Below, one piece after another: positions 1 to 9,103 of a stretch of 64,000 bases of DNA (positions are counted from its first letter, which is position 1; every line of letters begins with the position of its first letter). The translations under genes were made by a program, and so were the position numbers. The DNA comes from Sphingomonas montana (GTDB lineage Bacteria; Pseudomonadota; Alphaproteobacteria; Sphingomonadales; Sphingomonadaceae): the NCBI RefSeq assembly GCF_001956315.1, contig NZ_MOLY01000029.1:32470-96469 (forward strand), in the 5' to 3' direction. The notes below the pieces were generated by a model. That model was not told where the DNA came from and did no database searches. It worked only from the letters and a program-made list of their open reading frames with translations.

Positions 1-324
1 ATATGCCCCCAGCGTCGGGGACACGCCAAGCCGGATCGTGCCGACCAGCGCGTCCTCGGACGCCGCGCGGATCGCCTCCAGTTCCGTCAGATCGAGCAGG
101 ATCCGCTTGGCCCCCTTCAACGCCTCGCGACCGAGCGGGGTCAGGATAGCCGGGCCGCTCCGCTCGACCAACGGCGCCCCGATGACCAGTTCCAGGCTGC
201 GGATCTGCTGCGACAACGAGGGTTGCGATATGCCCAGGCGTTCGGCGGCGCGGGTAAAGCTCGCCGTTTCGGCAAGGGCCGCGAGGTAACTTAGCTGACG
301 GGTCGTGATCCGGGGGCGATGCAT
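1..324 (-). CDS. LysR-family transcriptional regulator (3' part outside window)
   Basis: The reverse strand reads from ATG at 324 and runs off the left edge, giving the first 108 residues. The N-terminus is a classic LysR winged helix-turn-helix: RQLSYLAALAETASFTRAA, then LGISQPSLSQQIRSLE, then LTPLGREAL and the linker helix. The start of the effector-binding domain (GTIRLGVSPTLGAY) resembles OxyR-like members, but the sensing domain is missing, so no inducer can be named. It is transcribed away from the DUF2946/TonB-receptor genes, with about 360 bases between them. It could control them or a gene to the left; the sequence does not decide. Confidence 0.9.
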   Translation of the reverse strand, partial: MHRPRITTRQLSYLAALAETASFTRAAERLGISQPSLSQQIRSLELVIGAPLVERSGPAILTPLGREALKGAKRILLDLTELEAIRAASEDALVGTIRLGVSPTLGAY

Positions 325-683
325 CCTGCCAGCTATCGCCTCAAAGGCGGGCGGTCGCAGCTAAATTCGGAGGCAGCCGACCGGCCCGGTCCGCCTGGTC
401 TGTTCGGGAAGGACAGGCCGCTATCAGGAAAATTTGGCAAGGGAGCAATTTGGCTCCTTCCTCGTCTTGAACGCCGATCGACCTCCTCGTCGTCGACCAG
501 AGTTTCCGGTTGTTTCCGGTCGAAAACGGCGTTTGCATGCGCATGCTGTACGGCGACGTTCTGATCGCGCTATTCGTCATGGCCGAGAGCCCGGCTTTCT
601 CAAAGACAATGGTCTTTCGGGAAAGCGGGAGCGAGGCGGAATGTCCAAGTGACACCACCCGCCTCCACGAGTATCCGGTCATC
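325..683. other. Intergenic region between divergent lysR and the DUF2946 gene
   Basis: No convincing gene lies here; the open frames on both strands have arginine/serine-rich, shadow-like composition. Two hairpins are visible. One is a short stem around the paired GGAGC/GCTCC near 437-456. The other is AAAGAC-aatg-GTCTTT at 602-617, flanked by a further TTTC/GAAA pairing. They may belong to the leader of the DUF2946/TonB-receptor transcript. No clear Fur box was seen. Confidence 0.4.
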
Positions 684-1094
684 GTGCAGACCATCCGGCG
701 TCTTCTGGCGCAACGCCATCTTGCCGTACTGATCTGTGCGGCTACGCTGTTGCTGAAACTGCTGGTCCCGACCGGCTACATGATTGCCAGCGATCACGGC
801 CGGTTCGCCCTCACGATCTGCTCGGGCACAGCCCCCGCGGCGGCGACGATGGACATGCCCGGGATGCACGGCGACATGCCCGACCACCGCAAGCCGAAGG
901 ATCACGGCAAGGCGGAAATGCCCTGTGCGTTTTCCGGACTGTCGGCGGCCATCCTGGGTCCGATCGACCCTATCCAGCTTGCTGCGCTGATCGCCTTCGT
1001 ACTGGCCATCGGTCTGACGGCGACCGTTCCGCCGGCCCCGTCGCAGCCGGCGTTCCTGCGACCACCCTTGCGCGGCCCACCAATCTACCTCTGA
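684..1094 (+). CDS. DUF2946 family protein, Met/His-rich, metal-associated
   Basis: A short protein with one hydrophobic N-terminal segment (HLAVLICAATLLLKLLVP), then YMIASDHGRFALTICSG, a Met/His/Asp-rich stretch (MDMPGMHGDMPDH and following), an MPCAFSG motif, a second hydrophobic segment and a C-terminal PPLRGPP. This order is typical of DUF2946 proteins, commonly found next to TonB-dependent metal receptors. The Met/His cluster suggests copper binding (inference). The TonB receptor follows 86 bases downstream. The start is uncertain: the frame stays open to ATG at 510, but recognisable family sequence begins near GTG 684, which has no strong ribosome binding site. Confidence 0.65.
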   Translation: MQTIRRLLAQRHLAVLICAATLLLKLLVPTGYMIASDHGRFALTICSGTAPAAATMDMPGMHGDMPDHRKPKDHGKAEMPCAFSGLSAAILGPIDPIQLAALIAFVLAIGLTATVPPAPSQPAFLRPPLRGPPIYL

Positions 1095-1180
1095 CCTGTG
1101 ATTCCGCGACGCCTTACGCGACGCGTCCATGAACTGCGGCTTGGTGCACGTCACGTGCCCGGCCAGTCGAAGGTATATCC

Positions 1181-3394
1181 ATGATCCGAACGTATTTGCT
1201 GGCCGGCGCTGCCGTGCCGTGCCTGCTGCTGGCGTTCCCGGCCGGCGCACAGAGCCGCGACACTAACGACGAACGAACCGACGCGACGATCGTCGTTACC
1301 GGCCAGCGTGATCCGCTCAAGCTGAACGACCAGGCCCAAGCCGGCAGCCGGCTCGGCCTGACGATCCGGGAAACACCGGCGAGCATCGAGGTGCTGACAC
1401 AGAACGAGCTGCAGGTACGGGGCCTGCGTACCGCGCGCGAGACGTTCAACGATGTGGTGGGTGCCATTGCCGGCAACGTGCCGGGCAATCCCGCCGTCGT
1501 CTCGTTGCGTGGTTTCGCCGGCAACACCGTCTCGATCCTTCAGGACGGGGTACGGGTGTCGGCGTCGACCGTCGTCCAGCGTGACAGCAACAACTGGCAC
1601 TATGATCGGATTGAGGTGCTGAAGGGACCGGCGTCGGTCCTGTATGGCGAAGGGGCATTGGCTGGTGTCATCAACAAGGTGACGCGCAAGCCGGTCCTGG
1701 GCGAACGCCACCTCGATACGCTGCTGTCGGTCGGCAGCTTCGACACGGTGTTCGCCGCCGGCGGGGTCAACCTGCCGGTATCATCCACGATCGCGGTACG
1801 GGCGGACGCCAGCTACCAGCGGTCGGACAGCCTCTACGACGTGGACAACAACGACACCTTCTCGGCCGGGCTGACCGCGAGCGCGCTATGGAAGCCGAGC
1901 GACCGCCTGTCGCTGCTCGTCGCGGTCGATCATTTCGAGGATCGCTACGACGCAACCTATCAGGGTCTGCCGCTGATCCCCAGCCAATACGCCCTGCGTC
2001 GGACCGATGCGGTAACGAGCGCGAACGGCCTGGTCGCCGATCGTGCCCTGCGACGCCGCAACTACAATCCCCAAGGGGCCTATTCCGGTGCCGACGAGAC
2101 CACGGTGCGCTCACGGCTCGACTGGTCGATCGGCAGCGGGTGGACCTTCGCGCTCGACCTGACCGGCTATACCGCGAAACGTGCGTTCCTGCTGGCGGAC
2201 AGCCAGACCTTCGTCGCGCCCACTGCGGTGTTTCCGAACGGCAGCTTCCGCCAGACCTATCAGGATTTCCGGCACGATCACCAGTTCTGGAACGCGCGCG
2301 GGGTGATCGGCAACGACAGCGTCATCGCGGGTCTGCAAAACCGTTTCAGCCTGGGGGTCGAGCATAACGACACGGATTTCGCCAGCCTGCGCCAGACCGC
2401 GCCCACTTCAGCCTTACCGGCGGTCGACGTGCGCGGCCCAGCGATCGTACCCCTGCCCATGGGGACCGCCATCTTCACCGCCGGCAACGTCACTTTCGAC
2501 TCCAAGCTCAAACAGACCTCGGTTTTCGCTGAGGACGCGCTCAACCTGACCCCCAAGTGGCTGCTCGTTGGCGGGGTGCGCTGGGACCACATGGAGCTGG
2601 ACCGGACGACGATCCAGAATGTGGGCGGCGCGGCCGATCGCAACACCCCGACTTTCAACCCCCTATCCTGGCGGGCGGGTACGACATGGGCCGTGACACC
2701 GGGCGTGACGCTCTACGCGCAATCCACGACGGCCGTCTCGCCGGTGTCCTCGATCCTGCTGGCCTCGATCGCGAACAGCCGGTTCCGGCTGACCAAGGGC
2801 CGCGCCTACGAGGCCGGGTTCAAGGCAAGCGCATGGGGCGGACGGGCAAGCGTCACGGGGGCCGCCTACCGCATCGAACAGCGGGATATCCTGACCCGCG
2901 ACCCGACCAACCCGGCCTTGGCCGTGCAGGGTGGCCGGCAATCCTCGCAGGGTGTCGAGCTGTCCGGCGTCGTCTCTCCGATGAAGGCGCTGCGCATCTC
3001 GGGCGGCATATCCTACACCGATGCGCGATATGACGCGCTGTCCGAACTGGTGGGGGGCGTGCGGATCGACCGGAGCGGTAACCGGCCGATCAACGTCCCC
3101 TCCACGACGGTCAATGCTTCGGCGCTCTATACGGTCGCCGAGAAGGTGACGTTGGGTGCCTTCCTGCGCCACGCCAGCGCATTCTATACGGACACGGCGA
3201 ACACCATCCGGGTCGCGGGCCATACCGTGCTGGATGCCAGCCTGTCGGTGCCAGTTGCCCCGCAGGCGACCCTCACGCTGCGCGGGCGGAACCTGACGGA
3301 CGCCTTCTATGGTGAATATTCCGGCTATCCGGCCACCAACGTTTATATCGGCGCACCACGATCGTTCGAGGTCGCGCTGGCGACGCGGTTCTGA
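1181..3394 (+). CDS. TonB-dependent siderophore/metal receptor
   Basis: 737-residue outer-membrane receptor. Residues 1-24 form a signal peptide ending AGAQS. A TonB-box-like segment ATIVVTG lies at 35-41. The plug has the usual IEVLKGPASVLYGEG signature, then a long beta-barrel ends in a terminal Phe (ATRF), the usual BAM signal. It belongs to the FhuA/FhuE-like siderophore-receptor class and lacks an N-terminal STN domain. It lies between a DUF2946 gene and a PepSY membrane protein; the latter starts 2 bases after its stop. That neighbourhood fits uptake of a ferric siderophore or copper complex with reduction at the inner membrane. The exact ligand cannot be read from the sequence. Confidence 0.93.
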   Translation: MIRTYLLAGAAVPCLLLAFPAGAQSRDTNDERTDATIVVTGQRDPLKLNDQAQAGSRLGLTIRETPASIEVLTQNELQVRGLRTARETFNDVVGAIAGNVPGNPAVVSLRGFAGNTVSILQDGVRVSASTVVQRDSNNWHYDRIEVLKGPASVLYGEGALAGVINKVTRKPVLGERHLDTLLSVGSFDTVFAAGGVNLPVSSTIAVRADASYQRSDSLYDVDNNDTFSAGLTASALWKPSDRLSLLVAVDHFEDRYDATYQGLPLIPSQYALRRTDAVTSANGLVADRALRRRNYNPQGAYSGADETTVRSRLDWSIGSGWTFALDLTGYTAKRAFLLADSQTFVAPTAVFPNGSFRQTYQDFRHDHQFWNARGVIGNDSVIAGLQNRFSLGVEHNDTDFASLRQTAPTSALPAVDVRGPAIVPLPMGTAIFTAGNVTFDSKLKQTSVFAEDALNLTPKWLLVGGVRWDHMELDRTTIQNVGGAADRNTPTFNPLSWRAGTTWAVTPGVTLYAQSTTAVSPVSSILLASIANSRFRLTKGRAYEAGFKASAWGGRASVTGAAYRIEQRDILTRDPTNPALAVQGGRQSSQGVELSGVVSPMKALRISGGISYTDARYDALSELVGGVRIDRSGNRPINVPSTTVNASALYTVAEKVTLGAFLRHASAFYTDTANTIRVAGHTVLDASLSVPVAPQATLTLRGRNLTDAFYGEYSGYPATNVYIGAPRSFEVALATRF

Positions 3395-3396
3395 GC

Positions 3397-4518
3397 ATGG
3401 CCGGGCGTCAGCGATCGGCAGCCTCACGCGCGCGTATTCTCGTGCGTCGTGTCCATCTGTGGCTGGGGTTGAGCCTCGGGCTGCTGTTCGCAGTGCTGGG
3501 CCTCACCGGGTCGGCGCTGGTCTTCTACACCGGCATCGACACGGTACTTCATCCTGCAATCCAGACCGGGCGCAACGATCCTCCGCTCAAACTGAACGCA
3601 CCCGCATGGGATCGCGCGCTGGAAACCGGCCGCGCGCGCTGGCACGACGCGGGCGGCAAGTGGACGCTTGAGTTAACGGGTGAGGGTGGTGCCATCCCGG
3701 CGCGCTACTATCCGGCACCCGGCCACCACGGCGACCGGATGATGGTCTGGTTCTCGGCCGATGGCACGCGGATCGTCCGTGCCGAACCGTGGGGCGGTTA
3801 TCTTATGAGCTGGCTCTACCAGCTCCATATGGCACTCCTGGCCGGGGATATCGGCGGTCAGGTGGTAGGCTGGTCCGGGGTGGCGATACTGCTGCTGCTG
3901 GTCAGCGGCGTGGTGGCTTGGTGGCCACGCGGAAGCTGGCGCAAGGCGCTCGCCTTCAAGCGCGACGCCGCGCCGATCCGTCGCCTGCGCGATCTCCACA
4001 AGTTGTCCGGTCTGTGGAGCATGGTGCTGTTGCTGGTTCTCGCGGCGACCGGCGTGCTGCTCGCGCTACCCGCTGTCACGCAGGCGCTGTTGACGCCTGC
4101 GACCATCCCCACGCCGAAGTCGGCGAGTGGGGGCAAGCGCCAAGTCGCGATTGTCCAGGCGCTCGACGCCGCGCACCGGGTCTTGCCGAGCGGTCGCATC
4201 GTCTTCATCGATATGCCGAACGCCGGCGATGCACCGATCCGGGTTCGGTTGCAGGTGCCCGGCGATCCGCACCGACGCTTCTCTGGCAGCTACGTGTTTA
4301 TCGACCAGCTCTCCGGTCATGTTCTGGCCGTGCATGATGTTCGCCGGGCTGGCACCGGAACCACCCTGGCGAGCTGGGTTCGCGCGCTGCACGACGGTAC
4401 GGTTGGCGGGATGGCAACACGTATCCTGGCGGTGTTGATCGGCTTCGTCCCGACGATCCTCTTTGCTACCGGCGTTCTCCACTGGATGCGACGACATAAG
4501 GCTGCCCGCGCTAGCTGA
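3397..4518 (+). CDS. PepSY-associated TM helix protein (PiuB-like)
   Basis: 373-residue inner-membrane protein. The first membrane helix (LWLGLSLGLLFAVLGLTGSALVF) is followed by a periplasmic PepSY-type region and helices near residues 150-170, 205-230 and 345-365, with RDLHKLSGLW before the third helix. Conserved histidines in the helices (RVHLWLG, LYQLHM, DLHKL, LHDGT) are typical of this family. Members next to TonB siderophore receptors are thought to act as ferric-siderophore reductases. It starts 2 bases after the receptor stop, so it is almost certainly co-transcribed. It could instead serve copper, given the DUF2946 neighbour. Confidence 0.85.
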   Translation: MAGRQRSAASRARILVRRVHLWLGLSLGLLFAVLGLTGSALVFYTGIDTVLHPAIQTGRNDPPLKLNAPAWDRALETGRARWHDAGGKWTLELTGEGGAIPARYYPAPGHHGDRMMVWFSADGTRIVRAEPWGGYLMSWLYQLHMALLAGDIGGQVVGWSGVAILLLLVSGVVAWWPRGSWRKALAFKRDAAPIRRLRDLHKLSGLWSMVLLLVLAATGVLLALPAVTQALLTPATIPTPKSASGGKRQVAIVQALDAAHRVLPSGRIVFIDMPNAGDAPIRVRLQVPGDPHRRFSGSYVFIDQLSGHVLAVHDVRRAGTGTTLASWVRALHDGTVGGMATRILAVLIGFVPTILFATGVLHWMRRHKAARAS

Positions 4519-4723
4519 TCGAGAGAGGACAGTTTCGGGAGGTTCGCCGCGCTATAAAAAGGGGTCCTGTGCGGGACGCCGAACATGGCGCGAGGGCATT
4601 TGCAAGAATCGCAACTGCCCTATCCCGCAGCTCGCTTCCAGTCAGTTCGCCGGATCATCCTATGAATTGGCGTTCATATGTAATAGCTGGTTTCATCAGC
4701 GATAAAAAGGTGGAGAGGCTTCG

Positions 4724-5941
4724 GTGCGGACGATCGATGCGGAAAATTTATCGGTCTCGGGGAACGCCACAAGGCCGCCGTCCATAAGTGAGACGCCGAC
4801 GACGAATTCGCCAATGCGGTATTACCGACCCGAACTGGACGTTCTTCGCTTTTTGGCGTTCATTTTCGTGTTCATCACGCACCGTAATGACCTTGCGCCA
4901 ATCGACCAGGTGGCGCACCCCTTCTACCATGCTTTCACGATGACCGGCGTCTATGGCGTGCCGGTTTTCTTCTTGCTGAGCGCCTTCCTGATCAGCGAGT
5001 TGCTACAGCGCGAGCGCGATGCGACAGGCCGTATCGACGCTAAGGCATTTTACATTCGTCGCATATTGCGTATCTGGCCGCTGTATTTCCTGGTCTTTTT
5101 CGGTCTGATGCTCATCGGCTGGTTGATCCTGCCCGGAGCGGGCGTCGATACGGTCGGGAAGATCGTCGCGTTCATGGCCTTTGCCGGCAATTGGTACATT
5201 ACATTCAACGGCTGGATCGAATATCCTGTCAATCCGATGTGGAGCCTGTCGGTCGAGGAGCAATTCTACATTGCGATCCCGTTCCTGGCGATGCTTGGAC
5301 GACGGGCGCTAATGATCGTGAACATCATGGTTCTCGCCGTCGCCTACGCGGTGATCACATGGTATGCGAGCGGTTTCACGCCGACGTCCGAGTTCAGTGG
5401 GCAGTGGACCAACAGTTTCGTCCAGTTCCAGTTCTTTGCCGGCGGGATGCTGTTATCGCTCGGCTTGCGCGGGCGACGCCCCGACTGGCCGATGCCGGTC
5501 CGAGTCCTGCTGTTCGCGACGGCGATCGGCATGTGGCTGATTGCGTTCAGTGTGTTCGGGATCAAGGCCGATTGGCCGCGTTCCACTATCGGGCAAAGCT
5601 TGGCAGGCTGGTCGCTGTTGCTGGGTGGCGCCGCGCTGATGCTAGTCAGCATGCTGGGAATGCCGGAACGATACCTGCCTCGTACCCTCATTCATTTTGG
5701 GCGGATATCGTATGGTATGTATCTCATCCATATCTTCTTCTTCTGGATCGTCTACGACAAGGCGCGGCCGTGGCTGAGCCGCCTGACTGAGCAGGCCGGC
5801 ATCCCCGGATGGCGGGACAATATCGGGATGGCCTTGGCATTCGCAGCGACGGTCACTGTCGCCGGACTACTCTACCGCTACTATGAAATGCCGTTCCTCA
5901 GGCTCAAGCGGCGGTTCACGAGAGTTCCGTCTCGCGATTGA
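4724..5941 (+). CDS. Acyltransferase 3 family membrane protein (OafA/YrhL type)
   Basis: Integral-membrane O-acyltransferase of about 405 residues. It shows the family opening YYRPELDVLRFLAF followed by FVFITHR with the catalytic-type histidine, the VYGVPVFFLLSAFLI helix, RRILRIWPLYFLV, and the diagnostic NPMWSLSVEEQFYI motif, with about ten hydrophobic segments. Such proteins transfer acyl groups to polysaccharide, lipid or other envelope substrates; the substrate here is unknown. The GTG start at 4724 is chosen because GGAGAGG lies 5 bases upstream. An internal ATG at 4814 (MRYYRPEL) is the alternative and gives a product closer to the conserved start. It appears monocistronic. Confidence 0.88.
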   Translation: MRTIDAENLSVSGNATRPPSISETPTTNSPMRYYRPELDVLRFLAFIFVFITHRNDLAPIDQVAHPFYHAFTMTGVYGVPVFFLLSAFLISELLQRERDATGRIDAKAFYIRRILRIWPLYFLVFFGLMLIGWLILPGAGVDTVGKIVAFMAFAGNWYITFNGWIEYPVNPMWSLSVEEQFYIAIPFLAMLGRRALMIVNIMVLAVAYAVITWYASGFTPTSEFSGQWTNSFVQFQFFAGGMLLSLGLRGRRPDWPMPVRVLLFATAIGMWLIAFSVFGIKADWPRSTIGQSLAGWSLLLGGAALMLVSMLGMPERYLPRTLIHFGRISYGMYLIHIFFFWIVYDKARPWLSRLTEQAGIPGWRDNIGMALAFAATVTVAGLLYRYYEMPFLRLKRRFTRVPSRD

Positions 5942-6098
5942 TCCGTTGCCAGGAACAGTAGAAAACTACCGTCTTACACTTCGCAATTCGACCTGCCGCC
6001 GGACGTCCATTCTTTCCCGAGAGCGAACCATAGCGGAACAGTGGCACCCATCGAATGCCTGCGTTTGAACGCGGGAACTGCCGATCCCGCATATGCAC

Positions 6099-7268
6099 TT
6101 AACCTGACCGGATCAGCTTGATGTCCTGGTCCGCCGCCCAGGCGGCGATGTCTTCTCGCCGCAGTGCCGTCGCCATCAGGTCCGGAAACTGATCGGGAGT
6201 GCAGGCGAAAACCGGCACGCCGAGCGCGGCGACCTTGCCCGAAAGTGCCGGATCATAGGCCGGCCGCCCGGTATCGGTCAGCGCCAGCAGCACGATCACG
6301 TTGACGCCGATCGCCTTCAACCGCGCAAGTCGGTCGACGAGCGCATGCGCGTCGCCGCCTTCGTAGAGATCGGTGATCAGGATCAGGTGCGCCTTGGACG
6401 GCCGCTCGATCCGGTCCTCGCAATAGGCGACCGCACGGTTGATATCGGTGCCGCCGCCCAGCTGGATGCCGAACAGCACTTCGACCGGATCGGCCAGTTC
6501 CTCGGTAAGATCGACGATCGCGGTGTCGAAGCAGACGAGCTTGGTCGCGACCACCGGGAGCGATGCCATCACCGCCGCGAAGATCGAGGCATAGACGACC
6601 GAAGGCGGCATCGATCCCGACTGGTCCACGCACAGCACGACTTCGTCGAGATCGACGATGCGGCGCTGCTGGCGCATGAAGCCGATCAGTTTCTCGGGCA
6701 CGATCGTGCGATGCTCGGCCTGATAGTGGCGCAGGTTGGCCTGGATCGTCCGTGGCCAGTCGATGTCGGCGAAGCGCGGGCGGAAGGTGCGCTTGGAGCG
6801 ATCGAGCGCGCCGCGGATCGCCTCGGCTGTCTTGCGTTCCAGCCGCTCCATCAGCTCGGCAACGACCTTGGCGATGACGATCCGCGCCGTCTCGCGCGTC
6901 TTTTCCGGCATCACGCTGCGAAGCGCGACCAGATCGGCGACCAGATTGACGTCGGCCTCGACGGTGGCGAGGAATTCGGGTTCAAGCAGCATCTGGCGCA
7001 ATCCCTTGCGCTCGAACGCGTCCCTCTGGATCACCTGCACCACCGGCGCGGGGAAGAATTCGCGGATATTGCCCAGCCATTTGGCGACGCGCGGCGCCGA
7101 TCCGCCCAGTCCGCCCTTGCCTTTCTTCGCGCCGTCGTCGCCATCGCCATAGAGTGCGGTCAGTGCTTCGGACATGCGGCGATCGCTGTCGGAAAGCGGT
7201 GTTTCGCCGTCTTCCGGTTCGGCGCCGAGCGCGAGCGTCCAGCGACGGCTGCGTTCGTTGTCGCTCAT
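6099..7268 (-). CDS. VWA domain protein of the MoxR/DUF5682 gene neighbourhood
   Basis: 389-residue cytoplasmic protein with an acidic N-terminus (MSDNERSRRW, then a DGDDG stretch). The C-terminal half is a von Willebrand factor A domain with the MIDAS motif VDQSGSM and a later ITDLYEGGD. Proteins of this type work with MoxR AAA+ ATPases, probably as substrate-handling or metal-insertion partners; the exact role is unknown. ATG at 7268 overlaps the stop of the upstream DUF5682 remnant by 4 bases (ATGA), so the pair was built as a coupled operon. The usual MoxR ATPase, SWIM and DUF5691 partners are not in the window. Confidence 0.85.
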   Translation of the reverse strand: MSDNERSRRWTLALGAEPEDGETPLSDSDRRMSEALTALYGDGDDGAKKGKGGLGGSAPRVAKWLGNIREFFPAPVVQVIQRDAFERKGLRQMLLEPEFLATVEADVNLVADLVALRSVMPEKTRETARIVIAKVVAELMERLERKTAEAIRGALDRSKRTFRPRFADIDWPRTIQANLRHYQAEHRTIVPEKLIGFMRQQRRIVDLDEVVLCVDQSGSMPPSVVYASIFAAVMASLPVVATKLVCFDTAIVDLTEELADPVEVLFGIQLGGGTDINRAVAYCEDRIERPSKAHLILITDLYEGGDAHALVDRLARLKAIGVNVIVLLALTDTGRPAYDPALSGKVAALGVPVFACTPDQFPDLMATALRREDIAAWAADQDIKLIRSG

Positions 7269-8755
7269 CGGGCCGCTCCCTTCTCGAGCAGGTCGAGCAC
7301 GCGGACCTGATGCGCGGGCCACAGGTCCGCCGCGCCGGGGAGCAGGCGATAGCCGGTCGGGCCCGACTTACCGCGCCCGAACACCGCGTCGAGCAGCCGC
7401 CGCCGTTCGCTGCGGTCCAGCACCGAGAAGACACGGCGGAACAGCGGCAGATTGGTGGTGAAGCTGTCCTCATCGAGCGAAGCCAGCCAGTGGTCCACGG
7501 CGTCGCGCAATGGCGCGTCATGGATCAGCCGCTGACCCGCCCCTTCGAGAAAACCTTCGAAGAAACCCGCGGCATCGGCGACCGGGGTGCCCGGCGAGAG
7601 CATGCGCCCGAGCAGGATCGCCGCGGCCTCCGCCTCCAGCAGTTCGGCTTCGTAGAGCAGGCGCGCGGCGGCGCCCGCGATGATCCGCGTCGCCTGGGTA
7701 TCGTCCAGCAGCTTGCCGAGCGCACCGTGCCATTCCGCCATTACCTCCGGATCGAGCCTGGCAAGCTGGATCGCAGTCTCCGCACCCATGATCTGCCCGC
7801 GCAGCTTGTCTGCGGCCTGGGCATCGAGGTTTCGCGCGGCGTAGGGCAGGGCGAGCGCGGCCTGCACGACGATGCGCGGCATCAGCGCCGCCAGATGCTC
7901 GGCGGTCCCCGCCCGCGCCTCGCCATAGCGGAGGATGTCGGCCATCGGCGGGAGGGCCGCGAGCAATGTCCCGCAATCGCTGGTGAGGGCGGCCTTTTCC
8001 TCCAGCGCGGCGATGCCGATCCCGGTCGCCTGCGGCAGGTCCGCGATCATCGCGTCGCGGGTCAGCGCCGCCAATGCGCCGAGATCGGGCTCGGTCTGCA
8101 TCGCCTCGACGATCCGTCCGCCGGCCGCCTCTGCGATGGTCGCGCCATAGACGAGATTTTCGACCAGCCGCACCGCGAACTCCGGCTCCCAGCAGAGCTG
8201 CCAGTTTTTGCGAAAGGTGCCGCGGCTGCGTCCCGCATCGGCCAGCCGGCCCCACGGCACGTCCAGCGCGGTCAGGCGATGCAGCAGGGTCGAGCGCGCC
8301 AACCCGCTCTCGCTGCGCAGGTCGAGCGTCAGCGCGCGTTCCAGCGCCTCGGGCTTGAGCCGTGTCGCCTTTTGCTGGCGCTGAAGGTCCTCGAGCAGTG
8401 GCGCGAGCGGAGTCGATGCCGGAATGGCACCGACATCGGCGCCGATCAGCAATTCCGCAGCGACATCGTCCCACATCGCGCGCTCGCCGTTGCACAGGCA
8501 GGCGATGGCGCTGTCGCGCAGTTCCTCGAAGCCGGGTGCCGGCCGCCCCCGCAATGCCGCCAGCGCGCGGGAGAGCCGCTGGGCCTCGATCGCGGAAGCG
8601 GTCGATACGAAATGGCCGCGCTCGCGCAGTACCCGGCAGATCCGCGCCAGCCAGGCGGAATCGCGCGTCTCGTGATCGCCCGATTGCCAGAGATGCGCGT
8701 ACCAGCCCGGCGCGGCCACGCCCGCGCCATATCCGCTCGCGCGTGCCAGCCGGGG
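7265..8755 (-). pseudogene. 5'-truncated DUF5682 family gene (C-terminal part only)
   Basis: The frame encodes about 496 residues matching only the C-terminal part of DUF5682 proteins, which are normally much longer. The family-like segment GYGAGVAAPGWYAHLW starts only 9 codons after an in-frame TAG (8756-8758). The only usable start is GTG at 8719, inside that segment. Upstream sequence in the other frames shows no continuation that I recognise. The rest of the frame is intact and ends LLEKGAAR, coupled by ATGA to the VWA gene. I infer that a deletion removed the N-terminal part and the genes before it. A functional short protein from GTG 8719 cannot be excluded. Confidence 0.65.
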
Positions 8756-9103
8756 CTATCAGCTCCGTCTCCGTAAATGCGTCAATAGACGATATGCCGT
8801 TGCCGCCGCCAGTGATCGGCAGGGGGTCGCAGGCTCCCCTGCCGCAACATGCGACGCATGATGCCGCCCCACTGGTTTCACCCGGCGATCCCATCGAATT
8901 TCGGGCGATGGCCATCAGCGAATGCCCGTCCGATCATTCTTGGAAAGCTGCCGACGCATCGCTTGGATCGATCGCCTGATACCATTCCCTGGAATCCATA
9001 TGAACAAGCGGTCGGAACCGGGAAGCCGAAGACGGTCCGCGAGTATCGCCAATCTGGGTCAATGTTTTCAGTTCTGTGGGTCATTTCGTCTCGAGTGCTA
9101 CTG
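8756..9103. other. Gene-free stretch next to the truncated DUF5682 gene
   Basis: About 350 bases with no supported gene. It lies between the broken start of the DUF5682 remnant and the end of the ArsB-like gene, where a full operon would carry more DUF5682 sequence and its partners. I see no direct repeats, transposase fragment or tRNA to explain the break. Confidence 0.4.

Noticed and set aside
7154..8776. A 540-codon open frame antisense to the DUF5682 remnant
   Set aside because: Composition is that of a shadow (Arg/Gln/Gly-rich), no family features, and the opposite strand has clear homology.
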